From NCBI GenBank assembly GCA_002394305.1, contig DGTM01000040.1, forward strand, positions 1 to 56,861: a stretch of DNA of 56,861 nt, given 5' to 3'. The position numbers and the translations under genes are program-made. How positions within the stretch are numbered: the stretch's first letter is position 1; each line of letters begins with the position of its first letter. The notes beneath the pieces are model-generated. The model saw only the letters and a program-made list of their open reading frames with translations. It ran no database searches and had not been told where the DNA came from. Positions 31,526-40,309 of the stretch are shown in pieces. This stretch comes from Prevotellaceae bacterium UBA4336 (GTDB lineage: Bacteria > Bacteroidota > Bacteroidia > Bacteroidales > Bacteroidaceae).

Positions 31526-32946
31526 AAGCACCTCTGCATCCCATTATGCTTGCCGGAACGGGCAGCGATGTCGGCAAGAGTGTTGTCGCCGCCGCCTTCT
31601 GCCGCATCTTCCGCCAGGACGGCTATCGACCGGCTCCCTTCAAGGCGCAGAACATGGCGCTGAACAGTTACGCCACGCCCGAGGGATTGGAGATTGGCCG
31701 TGCACAAGCCGTTCAAGCTGAAGCCGCGGGCATTCCCTGCCATACGGACATGAACCCTTTGCTACTGAAGCCTCAGAGTGACCATACCAGCCAGGTGGTG
31801 CTGAACGGGAAACCCTTTGGAAACAAAGATGCTTACGATTATTGGAGAAGAGGTACTTCTGAAATAGACTTCCGTAAGGAGGTCTGCGCAGCCTTCGACC
31901 GCCTTGCCTCGCGCTACAATCCCATCGTCATGGAGGGAGCAGGCAGCATATCCGAAATCAACCTTCGCGACACGGACCTCGTGAACCTGCCAATGGCGCG
32001 GCATGCAGGGGCAAGGGTGATTCTCGTGGGCGACATCGACCGCGGTGGCGTCTTCGCATCCGTCTATGGCAGCATCATGCTGCAGACACCCGAGGACAGG
32101 AAACTCATCAGGGGCATCATCATCAACAAGTTCCGCGGCGACATGCGCCTCTTCGACGAGGGAAGTCGCATGCTCGAAGACCTGTGCGGTGTGCCCGTGT
32201 TGGGCGTCATTCCCTATTATAAAGACATCTATATTGAGGAAGAGGACAGCGTCAGCCTCGAACAGAAACGTCGGCAGCTGGCCGAAGGCAAGGTGAATGT
32301 GGCAGTGGTCCTCTTGAGGCACATCAGCAACTTCACGGACTTTGACACCCTGGAGCGTGACCCTCGCGTCAACCTCTTCTATACGAACAATACGACGGAC
32401 CTCCAGCGGGCCGACATCATCATCCTGCCGGGCACGAAGGCAACCCTCGACGACCTGCTGGAGCTGCGTCGCAACGGATGCGCCCAAGCCATTGTCCGCG
32501 CCCATCGCGACGGGAAGATGGTGGTGGGCATCTGCGGAGGCTATCAGATGCTTGGACAGATGGTCACAGACCCCGAAGGCATCGAGGGCAGCATCGCCAG
32601 TCTGCCGGGACTTGGCCTCCTGCCAATCAGCACGACGATGTCGCCCGGGAAGACCACGCGGCAGGTCACGTTCGAGTTCGACGGACAGACGTGCACAGGC
32701 TACGAGATACATCAGGGCATCAGCGACACAGACCAAGCCGTCGTGCAGGTCGGCCATTGCATCGGCACCTACATTCACGGTTTTCTCGACAATGCTCCCG
32801 TCATAGAGTACATACTGGGGGACAAGGCAAAGGCAGCAACCCCCATGCAAAGCTACGCCGACTTCAAGGAGGAACAGTACGACAAGCTTGCCGCCCACGT
32901 GCGCCGGCACGTCGACATGGAACGAATCTACGAAATAATGAATTGA
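31522..32946 (+). CDS. cobQ: Cobyric acid synthase
   Basis: 474 residues from the ATG at 31522 (MKAPLHPIMLAGTGSDVGKS), which overlaps the pduO stop; the open frame upstream belongs to pduO DNA. It amidates four side chains of adenosylcobyrinic diamide. GTGSDVGKS is the P-loop, FKAQNMALNSY and EGAGSISEINL are synthetase-domain motifs, and GICGGYQMLGQ contains the glutaminase cysteine, with GYEIHQG following. Length is normal. Confidence 0.96.
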   Translation: MKAPLHPIMLAGTGSDVGKSVVAAAFCRIFRQDGYRPAPFKAQNMALNSYATPEGLEIGRAQAVQAEAAGIPCHTDMNPLLLKPQSDHTSQVVLNGKPFGNKDAYDYWRRGTSEIDFRKEVCAAFDRLASRYNPIVMEGAGSISEINLRDTDLVNLPMARHAGARVILVGDIDRGGVFASVYGSIMLQTPEDRKLIRGIIINKFRGDMRLFDEGSRMLEDLCGVPVLGVIPYYKDIYIEEEDSVSLEQKRRQLAEGKVNVAVVLLRHISNFTDFDTLERDPRVNLFYTNNTTDLQRADIIILPGTKATLDDLLELRRNGCAQAIVRAHRDGKMVVGICGGYQMLGQMVTDPEGIEGSIASLPGLGLLPISTTMSPGKTTRQVTFEFDGQTCTGYEIHQGISDTDQAVVQVGHCIGTYIHGFLDNAPVIEYILGDKAKAATPMQSYADFKEEQYDKLAAHVRRHVDMERIYEIMN

Positions 32947-32949
32947 AAC

Positions 32950-33918
32950 ATGATAGAAGGACACGGCGACGACGCCTACAAATACCAGGACATCAGGAGC
33001 GACTTCTCGTCCAACATCTGTGCTCACGGCAGCCACCGGGGGCTGCTGGACCATCTTGCGGCCCATCCCGAACTCATCGACCACTATCCTGAGCCCGAAG
33101 CATGGTCGCTCGAGAAGATGATAGCCGAGCGGCACGGCATCAGTCCCCGGCAAGTGCTCGTCACCAGCGGTGCAACGGAAGCCATCTATCTCATTGCACA
33201 GACCTTCCGCCTGCGCCATGTGGTTCCCGAGCCCACCTTTAGCGAGTATGCAGATGCGTATCTTCCCTATTCCCTGAATCTTAATTCCCGCACCATCCTA
33301 TGGCTTTGCAATCCGAACAATCCAACGGGCGAAGTCTACGACCAACTTTACATCGATAGAATGATGGCGGAGCATGAGTTGGTTGTCCTCGACCAAAGCT
33401 ACGAGAACTACACCGACGCTCCTGTCATGTCGCCGAGATGGGGATGCAGGATGTCAAACCTCATCCAGATTCATTCCATGACGAAGGACTATGGTGTGCC
33501 GGGACTGCGGTTGGGCTACATCACGGCACATGAGTCGCTGACCGAGCAGATACGTCGCCACATGCATCCTTGGAGCGTATCGGCCCTTGCAATAGAGGCC
33601 GGCAAGTATCTGCTTTGCCATGACGAACTCATTTGCCGCCCAGACTTGCAGGAGGCAAAAAGGCTGGCGGACAGACTGCGGCAAATGGTGGAGATTACAG
33701 TTGCACCCACGCAGACCAACTTCATGCTGTGCCGATTGAGGCATTCCTGTGCTGCAGAGTTGAAAGATTACCTCGCCAAAGAGCATCACATTCTCATCCG
33801 CGATGCCTCGAACTTCAGAGGTCTTACGCCACAGCATTTCCGCATTGCTGCACAAACCGCTTCAGAGAACGATGACCTCGTTCGTGCAATTGCGGAATTT
33901 ATAGAAGGAGGGAGATAA
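32950..33918 (+). CDS. cobD: Threonine-phosphate decarboxylase-like aminotransferase
   Basis: 322 residues, starting three bases after cobQ. It is a PLP-dependent class I/II aminotransferase-fold enzyme; HSMTKDYGVPGLRLGYI carries the PLP lysine and LCNPNNPTGEVYD is the conserved cofactor loop. SGATEAIYLIAQTF is the N-terminal PLP loop. HisC is the main alternative, but a location between cobQ and cbiB makes CobD, which gives the aminopropanol phosphate linker, far more likely. At 322 residues it is slightly short (family about 350-365). Confidence 0.9.
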   Translation: MIEGHGDDAYKYQDIRSDFSSNICAHGSHRGLLDHLAAHPELIDHYPEPEAWSLEKMIAERHGISPRQVLVTSGATEAIYLIAQTFRLRHVVPEPTFSEYADAYLPYSLNLNSRTILWLCNPNNPTGEVYDQLYIDRMMAEHELVVLDQSYENYTDAPVMSPRWGCRMSNLIQIHSMTKDYGVPGLRLGYITAHESLTEQIRRHMHPWSVSALAIEAGKYLLCHDELICRPDLQEAKRLADRLRQMVEITVAPTQTNFMLCRLRHSCAAELKDYLAKEHHILIRDASNFRGLTPQHFRIAAQTASENDDLVRAIAEFIEGGR

Positions 33919-34890
33919 ATGGACTTTTCACCTTTCATTCTTCATTTTTCACTCATACCTCCATTGTTGATGGGCTGGTTGCTCGACCTCCTGATAGGCG
34001 ACCCCTCATGGCTGCCTCATCCCGTCGTCGGCTTCGGGAAAATGATTTCATTCGGCGAACGCCACCTGAACAAAGGCAGGCATCGCAAGGCCAAGGGCGC
34101 CCTGATGACCGTCGCCCTCATCAGCCTCGTCTACGTCTCGTCGCGCTACCTTCTTTCTCTGCTTGCTGACATCCACCCTGTCATCACGCTTCTCTTTCAG
34201 GCCTCCGTCGTGTTTTATTGTCTGGCAGGCACAACGCTTGTTCGCGAGGTGCGCCAAGTGTTTCTTGCCGCGGACCGCTCGCTGGAGGAAGGGAGGAAAC
34301 AAGTGGCACGCATCGTTGGCCGCGACACATCCGAGCTCAGCGCCCAGGAGGTGCGAACCGCAGCCCTCGAGACCCTGGCCGAGAACCTCTCCGACGGCGT
34401 CATAGCACCGCTCTTCTGGTACATGCTGCTCGGCGCACCGGGCATGCTGGCCTACAAAATGGTGAACACGCTCGACTCCATGATAGGCTACCGCACCGAC
34501 CGCTATCGCGACTTCGGCCAGTGGGCAGCCCGCACCGACGACATTGCCAACTTCCCTCCCGCCCGGCTCACAGCCCTGCTGATGATTTTCGCCTATTCAC
34601 TTTCTCACCTTTTCACCCTTTCACCTATTCGCCTATTCACCTTTGTCTGCCGGAACGGCCGCAAGCACGCCTCGCCCAACAGCGGCTATCCCGAGGCAGC
34701 CCTGGCAGGCATCCTCGACTGTCGGTTCGGAGGCCCGCACCGCTACTTCGGACAAGTCTTCGACAAACCCTTCATCGGCACCAATCCCCGCCCGCTCACC
34801 ACGGCCGACATGCAGACAGCCGTCCGCGTGAACCGCACCGCCGAGGTGCTCATGATGCTCATCGCTACGGCAACCCTGCTGCTCTTTTAG
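33919..34890 (+). CDS. cbiB: Adenosylcobinamide-phosphate synthase
   Basis: 323 residues, membrane protein, starting directly after the cobD stop with no gap. It joins the aminopropanol (phosphate) to cobyric acid. LLIGDPSWLPHPVVGFGKMI at the start, TLAENLSDGVIAPLFWYML and NTLDSMIGYRTDRYRDFG are strong CbiB motifs; GRKHASPNSGYPEAALAG follows. Residues 224-242, in a loop between a helix and RNGRKH, are encoded by seven 8-bp repeats (34588-34643) and read as SLSHLFTLSPIRLFTF, making the loop unusually hydrophobic. It is the last gene of the plus-strand biosynthesis operon. Confidence 0.94.
   Translation: MDFSPFILHFSLIPPLLMGWLLDLLIGDPSWLPHPVVGFGKMISFGERHLNKGRHRKAKGALMTVALISLVYVSSRYLLSLLADIHPVITLLFQASVVFYCLAGTTLVREVRQVFLAADRSLEEGRKQVARIVGRDTSELSAQEVRTAALETLAENLSDGVIAPLFWYMLLGAPGMLAYKMVNTLDSMIGYRTDRYRDFGQWAARTDDIANFPPARLTALLMIFAYSLSHLFTLSPIRLFTFVCRNGRKHASPNSGYPEAALAGILDCRFGGPHRYFGQVFDKPFIGTNPRPLTTADMQTAVRVNRTAEVLMMLIATATLLLF
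34588..34643 (+). repeat. TTCACCTT octamer repeat in cbiB, seven units
   Basis: Seven 8-bp units with consensus TTCACCTT/TTCGCCTA, all inside the coding sequence. The octamer is the reverse complement of the AAAAGGTG unit at 31025 and 38102. Confidence 0.88.
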
Positions 34891-34899
34891 CACGATTGT

Positions 34900-35009
34900 C
34901 AACACGGCACGTCGCATTCCTCAACACGGCACGTCGTGATTGCCAACACGGCACGTCGCATCCCTCAACACGGCACGTCGTGATTGCCAACACAGCACGT
35001 CGTCTTTAC
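34900..35009. repeat. Five 22-bp tandem units between convergent cbiB and cobT
   Basis: Five units at 34900, 34922, 34944, 34966 and 34988, each beginning CAACACGGCACGTCG (one A for G in the last) and followed by a 7-base tail that alternates between CATYCCT and TGATTGC. This gives a higher-order 44-bp period. No terminator with a U-tract is evident in the 149-base gap, which is otherwise empty. Confidence 0.85.
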
Positions 35010-35039
35010 AGAAGACAGCGTCGAAGAGTACATTCTTCG

Positions 35040-36071
35040 TTAGAAGTATTTGGTGATTTTGGCCGACTGGAAGTTGTTCATCTCGTTCATCATGCGGACG
35101 GCAGAGTCGACGATGGGGAAGGCGCAGAGTGCTCCTGTTCCTTCGCCGAGGCGTAGGCCGAGGCTGAGTAGGGGCTTGGCTCCCACGATGTCCAGCATCC
35201 GCCGATGCCCTGCTTCGTCGCCCTGATGTGCGAAGAGCATGTAGTCCTGTGCGGCGGGGTGGAGGCGGATGGCTGCGATGGCGCAGGCGGTCATGATGAA
35301 GCCGTCGACGAGCACGAGTAGTCGCTGCTCGGCGGCGCGGAGCATGGCTCCGATGGCTGCCACCATCTCGAAGCCTCCGTAGTAGGCCAGGATGTCGGTG
35401 GTCTCCCGGGGGCTTTGCTGTGCGGCACGCATCAGGATGTCGTACTTGTGGCGGATGCCTTCGTCGGCCAGCCCGGAGCCTGCTCCGATGCATTCCGCCA
35501 AGGGTATGCCGCCAAAGAGATGCATCCAGATGCTCGAGGGGGAGGTGTTGGCGATGCCCATCTCTCCGATGCTCAGCACGCGACACCCTTCGGAGAGGCA
35601 TTCGTCGACCAGGTCGCTGCCGATGCTGATGGCGCGGCAGAACTGCTGGTCCGTCATGGCGGGTTTGTAGAGGAAGTTGCGTGTGCCGCGGGCTATCTTG
35701 CGGTCTGTGATGCCAGGGACGGAGGAGAGGTCGTGGTCTACGCCTACATCCACGATGCGGAGCTTGAAGCCGTGCTGTCGGCAGAACATGTTGACGCCGC
35801 CTCCGCCGCGGGTGAAGTTGACCATCTGCTGCCAGGTCACTTCGCGCGGACTGATGCTGACCCCTTCGCGCTCTATGCCGTGGTCGCCCCCCAGAAGCAG
35901 GTGGCAGGGGTGTGCGAGGCTTGGCGAGAGTGTCTGCTGGACGAGGCATACCTGCATGGCTATCTCTTCCAGCCGCCCCAGGGAGCCTTTGGGCTTGTTA
36001 AGGTTGTCTATCTTGTCCTGTATGTCGGCCTGCATGGTGCGGCCTACGGGCTGTATGTGGAATGTCTTCAT
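35040..36071 (-). CDS. cobT: Nicotinate-nucleotide--dimethylbenzimidazole phosphoribosyltransferase
   Basis: 343 residues from the ATG at 36071 (MKTFHIQPVGRTM), overlapping the cobU stop as ATGA. It makes alpha-ribazole phosphate from the lower-ligand base. Motifs: NLNKPKGSLGRLEE near the start, LGGDHGIEREGVS, FTRGGGGVNMF, VDVGVDHD, and GLRLGEGTGA with the catalytic glutamate near the C-terminus. The open frame that extends upstream belongs to cobU in another frame. Length is normal for CobT (about 350). Confidence 0.95.
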   Translation of the reverse strand: MKTFHIQPVGRTMQADIQDKIDNLNKPKGSLGRLEEIAMQVCLVQQTLSPSLAHPCHLLLGGDHGIEREGVSISPREVTWQQMVNFTRGGGGVNMFCRQHGFKLRIVDVGVDHDLSSVPGITDRKIARGTRNFLYKPAMTDQQFCRAISIGSDLVDECLSEGCRVLSIGEMGIANTSPSSIWMHLFGGIPLAECIGAGSGLADEGIRHKYDILMRAAQQSPRETTDILAYYGGFEMVAAIGAMLRAAEQRLLVLVDGFIMTACAIAAIRLHPAAQDYMLFAHQGDEAGHRRMLDIVGAKPLLSLGLRLGEGTGALCAFPIVDSAVRMMNEMNNFQSAKITKYF

Positions 36072-36586
36072 TTCGTTGTCTTTATTTTTACTTCTATGCC
36101 GCTTACCATGAGTATGACTTCGTCGGCCTGCTCTGCGATGTGCTGGTTCATCCAGCCCTGCAGGTCGGTGAACTTGCGCTGGACGGCGTCTGCCGACACC
36201 CCGCCCAGGCCTATCTCGTTTGTCACAAAGATGTAGGTGGCGTCTGCGCGGGTGAAGGCGTCGAACTCTGCCTTTGCCTGCCGGAGCGAGGTGTCGACGT
36301 CGGCGTCTCGGGCGAAGAAGATGTTCGTGAGCCAGAGCGTCACGCAGTCGATGACGGCGACGCGCCCCGTCATGTCGTGGCGGCTCAGGTGCGTCTCCTC
36401 CTCGATGTTTGTCCACTGGGGGCCTCTGCGCTGCTGGTGCCTGCGCACCCGTTCGTGGAACTCTTCGTCCCAGATGTGGGCAGTGGCTACGTATACGGGT
36501 GTGGGCGAGAGGCTCAGGGCCAGCTCCTCGGCCCTCTTGCTTTTGCCCGAACGCTGACCGCCCGTAATAAGGATAATCTTTCTCAT
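36068..36586 (-). CDS. cobU: Adenosylcobinamide kinase / guanylyltransferase
   Basis: 172 residues from the ATG at 36586 (MRKIILITGGQRSGKS). Bifunctional: phosphorylates adenosylcobinamide, then adds GMP. The P-loop GGQRSGKS is at residues 8-15; VYVATAHIWDEEFHERVRRHQ contains the histidine that is guanylylated, and VTNEIGLGGVSAD is the conserved loop. Four-base ATGA overlaps with both cobS (upstream) and cobT (downstream) show tight translational coupling. Confidence 0.95.
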   Translation of the reverse strand: MRKIILITGGQRSGKSKRAEELALSLSPTPVYVATAHIWDEEFHERVRRHQQRRGPQWTNIEEETHLSRHDMTGRVAVIDCVTLWLTNIFFARDADVDTSLRQAKAEFDAFTRADATYIFVTNEIGLGGVSADAVQRKFTDLQGWMNQHIAEQADEVILMVSGIEVKIKTTK

Positions 36587-37359
36587 AAAGCACAAGCCGT
36601 TAAATAAACAGAGAGTTCAACCAGCAGGCAAACGGCTCCGCAGCAGTCGCCCGTGTAGCCTTGCAACCTGCGTCGTATAAATATATATAGGAAGCACATC
36701 ATGATGCAAGGACTGACGACGATAGGCCACCAGTTGAGACTCGTCAACCAGAAGAACAGCGTCATCGGCAACATGCCTTGCAGGGCAAGACCGATGCAAG
36801 CCTGCCACCTCATCTTGCGGTACACGACCTTAGCCTTGGCTTCCTCTTCCCTTCGTGCGTACGGCAGGGTGATCAGTCCTGCTGTCAGCATCTTGGCAAA
36901 GGGGTCGGCTGCGAGTATGGTCAGGGCGGCCAGACCGGCCGGCATGGAGAGGAGCGCGGAGGCAAGCAGCAGGACGTACAGTACGAGTGCCAGCACGCCG
37001 TAGGTGCCGATGTGGGAGTCCTTCATGATGGTCAGGATGCGCGTCCGGTCGGAGCCCCCGCCGCCGAATCCGTCGAAGAAGTCGGCCAGTCCGTCCTCGT
37101 GCAGGGCGCCTGTCAGGAGCATGCGCACGCTGGCGGCCAGCAGCACGGCCACTATGTATGGCAGGAACAGGCTACCCACGTAGAGCGTGGCTGCCATCAG
37201 TCCGCCTGTGAGCCATCCGGTCAGGGGCCAGTGCTCCACGACGGTCCTATAGCTTTCCTTTGGCGGTTCGTGCAATCGCCATAGCGGGAGCCGCGTAAAG
37301 AAGATGAACGAGGCCCAGATTCGGTTGTAGCATGAACATTGTTCCGTATTCGACAGCAT
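36583..37359 (-). CDS. cobS: Adenosylcobinamide-GDP ribazoletransferase
   Basis: 258 residues, polytopic inner-membrane protein. It attaches alpha-ribazole to adenosylcobinamide-GDP, the last main step. FFTRLPLW near the start, LTGALHEDGLADFFDGFGGG and the following KDSHIGTYGVLALV are the CobS motifs. Several hydrophobic helices follow. It is the first gene of cobS-cobU-cobT and starts 78 bases from the divergent btuF gene. Confidence 0.95.
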   Translation of the reverse strand: MLSNTEQCSCYNRIWASFIFFTRLPLWRLHEPPKESYRTVVEHWPLTGWLTGGLMAATLYVGSLFLPYIVAVLLAASVRMLLTGALHEDGLADFFDGFGGGGSDRTRILTIMKDSHIGTYGVLALVLYVLLLASALLSMPAGLAALTILAADPFAKMLTAGLITLPYARREEEAKAKVVYRKMRWQACIGLALQGMLPMTLFFWLTSLNWWPIVVSPCIMMCFLYIFIRRRLQGYTGDCCGAVCLLVELSVYLTACAL

Positions 37360-37378
37360 ATTCTTTCTGATTTGTCTG

Positions 37379-37407
37379 CAAAGTTACGGAAAAATTTCGT
37401 ACTTTTG
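37379..37407. promoter_or_regulatory. Divergent promoter boxes for cobS (-) and btuF (+)
   Basis: Minus-strand TAACTTTG (37379-37386) faces cobS and plus-strand TACTTTTG (37400-37407) faces btuF; both fit TAnnTTTG. The 78-base gap is too short for a cobalamin riboswitch and shows no B12 box. The -33 boxes are not at the ideal distance. Confidence 0.5.
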
Positions 37408-37437
37408 CAGAAGCAAACGGAATAATAACGTAAGAAA

Positions 37438-38559
37438 ATGAAGAAAACACACATCTGCCTTGCTGCAGCGACGGTGCTTTGTGCCTGTTCGGGAGGAAAC
37501 AGCAGGCGGCAGGCGGCGGGCGGCTCAGCCTGCGAGGATTCGCTCGTGGCGGTCCGGGTGGACTATGCGACGGAGTTCAGGGTGCGCGACTCGGCGAACG
37601 TGCGGCTTGTCTGCATCGGGGCGAACGACAGCTTTGCGTTGGTCAGGTCGGCCGACGTGCAGGTGTACGGCGACTACAGGAAGGTGCAGGTGCCCATCGC
37701 CCGCACCATCTGCATGACGGCTCTGCAGCTCTCGAACTTCACGGCGCTCGAGGCGCACGACGTCGTGAAGGGCATCACGGGGACCAAGAACCTCTTCAAC
37801 GAGGACATCAAACGAAGGGTAGGGGACGGACGCATCGTCAAGATAGGCATGGAGGGTGAGTTTGACACAGAGCTGATTCTTGCCGCTAACCCCGACGTCA
37901 TCTTCATTTCCCCGTCGAAACGCGGCGGCTACGATGCCATCCGCGAGACCGGCATTACGCTTGTGCCGCATCTGGGGTATCAGGAACTGGACCCGCTGGG
38001 ACAGGCGGAATGGCTGAAGCTGGTGGGCATGTTCATCGGCAAGGAACGCGAGGCAAACGAGGTCTTTGCCGGCATAGAGCAACGCTACAACGACCTGCGT
38101 GGAAAGGTGAAAAGGTTAGAAGGTGAAAAGGCACTATATCCGACTGTCTTCAGCGGCGAGATGCACTACGGAACGTGGCATGCCGTCGGGGGCAAGAACT
38201 ATCTGGCGCAGATATTCAGGGATGCGGGGGCAAGGTATGTCATCGACGACGAGGAGACAGCCGGCGAGAACCTGGAGTTCGAGAAGATGTATGCACTTGC
38301 TGCCGATGCCGACTACTGGCGCATACTGAACAGCTTCCCCGGCGAGTTCAGCTACGATGCCTTGAAAGCCTCCGAGCCCCGCAATACGCTCTTCAAAGCC
38401 TTCCAGGAGAAGCATGTCATCTACTGCAACATGAAGCAGACACCCTATTACGAGAAATCGCCCGTCATGCCTGATGTGCTGCTGAAGGACCTCATATCTG
38501 TCTTCCATCCCGAACTCGTCGAGGAAGACTATGAACCTACATTCTACAGACTGCTTTGA
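37438..38559 (+). CDS. btuF: Corrinoid ABC-transporter substrate-binding lipoprotein
   Basis: 373 residues. MKKTHICLAAATVLCAC is a lipoprotein signal. The fold is that of the TroA/BtuF-like class III binding proteins: two lobes joined by a helix, with ELILAANPDVIFISPSKRGG and a C-terminal lobe containing WRILNSFPGEFSYDAL. Residues 222-232 (GKVKRLEGEK), in the linking helix region, are encoded by AAAAGGTG octamers. Genes for B12 synthesis on both sides and the adjoining permease support a corrinoid ligand; an iron-chelate binder is the alternative. Confidence 0.82.
   Translation: MKKTHICLAAATVLCACSGGNSRRQAAGGSACEDSLVAVRVDYATEFRVRDSANVRLVCIGANDSFALVRSADVQVYGDYRKVQVPIARTICMTALQLSNFTALEAHDVVKGITGTKNLFNEDIKRRVGDGRIVKIGMEGEFDTELILAANPDVIFISPSKRGGYDAIRETGITLVPHLGYQELDPLGQAEWLKLVGMFIGKEREANEVFAGIEQRYNDLRGKVKRLEGEKALYPTVFSGEMHYGTWHAVGGKNYLAQIFRDAGARYVIDDEETAGENLEFEKMYALAADADYWRILNSFPGEFSYDALKASEPRNTLFKAFQEKHVIYCNMKQTPYYEKSPVMPDVLLKDLISVFHPELVEEDYEPTFYRLL
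38102..38133 (+). repeat. AAAAGGTG octamer repeat in btuF, four units
   Basis: Units GAAAGGTG, AAAAGGTT, AGAAGGTG, AAAAGGCA inside the coding sequence, the same family as 31025-31056. Confidence 0.8.
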
Positions 38560-38561
38560 AG

Positions 38562-38593
38562 AATGAAAAAATGAAAGAATGAAATAATAAAAA
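38562..38593 (+). repeat. AATGAAAG octamer repeat filling the btuF-btuC gap
   Basis: Four 8-bp units (AATGAAAA, AATGAAAG, AATGAAAT, AATAAAAA) fill the gap and abut the btuC ATG at 38594. Three of them carry additional ATG triplets in other frames. Confidence 0.85.
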
Positions 38594-39619
38594 ATGAAAA
38601 CCGCGTCAGTCTTCATCGCTTTGCTTGCGGGCATCGTCCTCTTGCTTGCCTGCAATCTGCTCATCGGAACGGTAGAGATTCCCTTTGCAGAGGTGTGTGG
38701 CATCCTGCTCGGAGATGGCAGCAACGAGATTTGGACGAACATCATCTTCAATAGCCGCTTGCCGCAGGCTTTGACGGCTATCGTGGCAGGAGCGGGCCTG
38801 GCTGTCAGCGGACTGCAGATGCAGACGGTCTTCCGCAATCCCCTGGCAGGTCCCTCGGTGCTTGGCATCAGCAATGGCTCGGCTCTTGGCGTGGCATTCG
38901 TTGTGTTGCTGTCCGGTCGCATAGGTGGTGTGGCGCTAAGTCGGCTTGGTTACCTTGGAGATGCTGCCATGAGTGTGGCTGCCATCATGGGAGCCCTGGC
39001 TGTGCTGATGCTCATCCTGTGGGTTTCCCAAAAGGTGAGGAGCAGTGTCACGCTGCTTGTCATTGGTGTGATGATAGGTTATCTTGCCAATGCCATCATC
39101 GGCGTGCTGAAGTTCCTGTCGCCCGAGGAGGATGTGAAGGCTTTTGTGGTATGGGGTCTTGGCTCCTTCTCGCGTGTCAGTGGCGACGAGATGGTGCTCT
39201 TCGTCGTGCTGATGTGCATATTGCTCCCTCTGACCTGCTTGTTGGTGAAGCCCATGAACCTGCTTCTGCTGGGTAATCGCAGTGCTGCCAATCTCGGTCT
39301 CAATGTCCGGAGGGCCCGTATGCTGGTCATCGTCTCCAGCGGCGTGCTTGTAGCCATCGTCACGGCCTACTGCGGCCCCATCATGTTCTTGGGTTTGGCA
39401 GTGCCACATTTGGCCCGTGCCTTCTTCCGCACGAGCGATCATCGCATCCTGCTGCCCGCTACGGCTTTTTGCGGCTCGGTGCTTGCCTTGCTTTGCAACC
39501 TGATAGCCCGCATGCCTGGCTTCGAAGGGGCTTTGCCCGTCAATAGCGTCACAGCCCTCGTTGGCGCTCCGGTTATTGCAATGGTACTCTTCAGCCGTCG
39601 CAAAAGCGAAGCACTATAG
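38594..39619 (+). CDS. btuC: FecCD/BtuC-family ABC transporter permease
   Basis: 341 residues with about ten membrane helices. Motifs: NSRLPQALTAIVAGAGLAVSG, MQTVFRNPLAGPSVLGISNGSALG and the late loop GLAVPHLARAFF that contacts the ATPase. Together with btuF it would import corrinoids across the inner membrane. The expected ATPase gene (btuD) is not in the window: the next gene runs in the opposite direction and overlaps this stop by six bases. Confidence 0.9.
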   Translation: MKTASVFIALLAGIVLLLACNLLIGTVEIPFAEVCGILLGDGSNEIWTNIIFNSRLPQALTAIVAGAGLAVSGLQMQTVFRNPLAGPSVLGISNGSALGVAFVVLLSGRIGGVALSRLGYLGDAAMSVAAIMGALAVLMLILWVSQKVRSSVTLLVIGVMIGYLANAIIGVLKFLSPEEDVKAFVVWGLGSFSRVSGDEMVLFVVLMCILLPLTCLLVKPMNLLLLGNRSAANLGLNVRRARMLVIVSSGVLVAIVTAYCGPIMFLGLAVPHLARAFFRTSDHRILLPATAFCGSVLALLCNLIARMPGFEGALPVNSVTALVGAPVIAMVLFSRRKSEAL

Positions 39620-40309
39620 AATCGCCTTTATTTCAAGCAGCGACGAAACGGTATGTGTCGGGACAGGAGACGGCCCGACGTTCCACCGGTTGAAAAATAT
39701 CGTGTCGAGACCTGCATCGTGGGCGCCAATGATGTCCGTCTGCAGGTTGTCGCCTATCATCAGTGTGGCGGCGGGATTGGCTTTGGTCTCCTTGAAGGCA
39801 TAGTCGAAGAAGGTCTTCGAAGGTTTGTTGGCTCCGGCATCCTCGCTTAGGATAACCGAGTCGAAGTAGTCGCGCAACCCGCAAGCTGCCAGCTTCTTGT
39901 ACTGCACCTCGTGGAAGCCGTTGCTGCACATGTGCATCCGGTAACCCTTGTCGCGGAGGTAGCTCATCAACTCGCGAGCGCCATCTACCAAGCCAGGCTT
40001 GTTGGAACAAAACTCGAGGAACCTGTCACTTACTTGCAGGCAGAATGCTTCGGTCACTTCCAAGCCTTCTCCCTTGGAGAGAGGACGGCGAAAGCGTTCC
40101 ACGATGAGGAACGGACGGTCAATCTCTCCCTTCGCATAGCGGCTCCAGAGGTCGATGTTAGCGCACCAATAGGCATCATAGAACACTTGCGGCTCTGGGA
40201 AATAACGCTCCAGACGAAATGCTTCGAAGGTTTCGCGCAATGCGATTACGGCATTGCCATAGGTGTCGTAGAGGGTATCGTCGAAGTCGAGGAAAAGGTC
40301 TTTGTACAT
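39614..40309 (-). CDS. HAD hydrolase of the YjjG nucleotidase type
   Basis: 231 residues. DLFLDFDDTLYDTYGNA is HAD motif I with both aspartates; MCSNGF is motif II, and MIGDNLQTDIIGAHDAGLDTIFFNRW motif IV. The pattern and length match YjjG-like pyrimidine nucleotidases. Its position after cbiJ-cbiD on the same strand raises the possibility that it fills the missing alpha-ribazole-phosphate phosphatase step, but that is speculation; no sequence feature shows it. Residues near 75 (RRPLSKGEGLE) coincide with a small palindromic piece. Confidence 0.82.
   Translation of the reverse strand: MYKDLFLDFDDTLYDTYGNAVIALRETFEAFRLERYFPEPQVFYDAYWCANIDLWSRYAKGEIDRPFLIVERFRRPLSKGEGLEVTEAFCLQVSDRFLEFCSNKPGLVDGARELMSYLRDKGYRMHMCSNGFHEVQYKKLAACGLRDYFDSVILSEDAGANKPSKTFFDYAFKETKANPAATLMIGDNLQTDIIGAHDAGLDTIFFNRWNVGPSPVPTHTVSSLLEIKAIL
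40064..40093 (-). repeat. Short palindromic remnant in HAD gene (copy 6)
   Basis: CCAAGCCTTCTCCCTTGGAG with flanks resembles one arm of the metH element (copy 5). On the minus strand it reads PLSKGEGLE, close to the peptides made by the full elements. Short, so less certain. Confidence 0.5.

Noticed and set aside
32950..33918. Histidinol-phosphate aminotransferase (hisC)
   Set aside because: The fold is shared, but the gene lies between cobQ and cbiB with 3- and 0-base gaps and no his genes are near, so CobD is preferred.
34900..35009. CRISPR-like array
   Set aside because: Units are 22 bp, directly adjoining, with 7-base tails that repeat themselves; there are no unique spacers and no cas genes. 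The same applies to 51864-51960 and 10587-10670.
37360..37437. Second cobalamin riboswitch between cobS and btuF
   Set aside because: The gap is 78 bases and has no B12 box or GGGAA/ACAG blocks.
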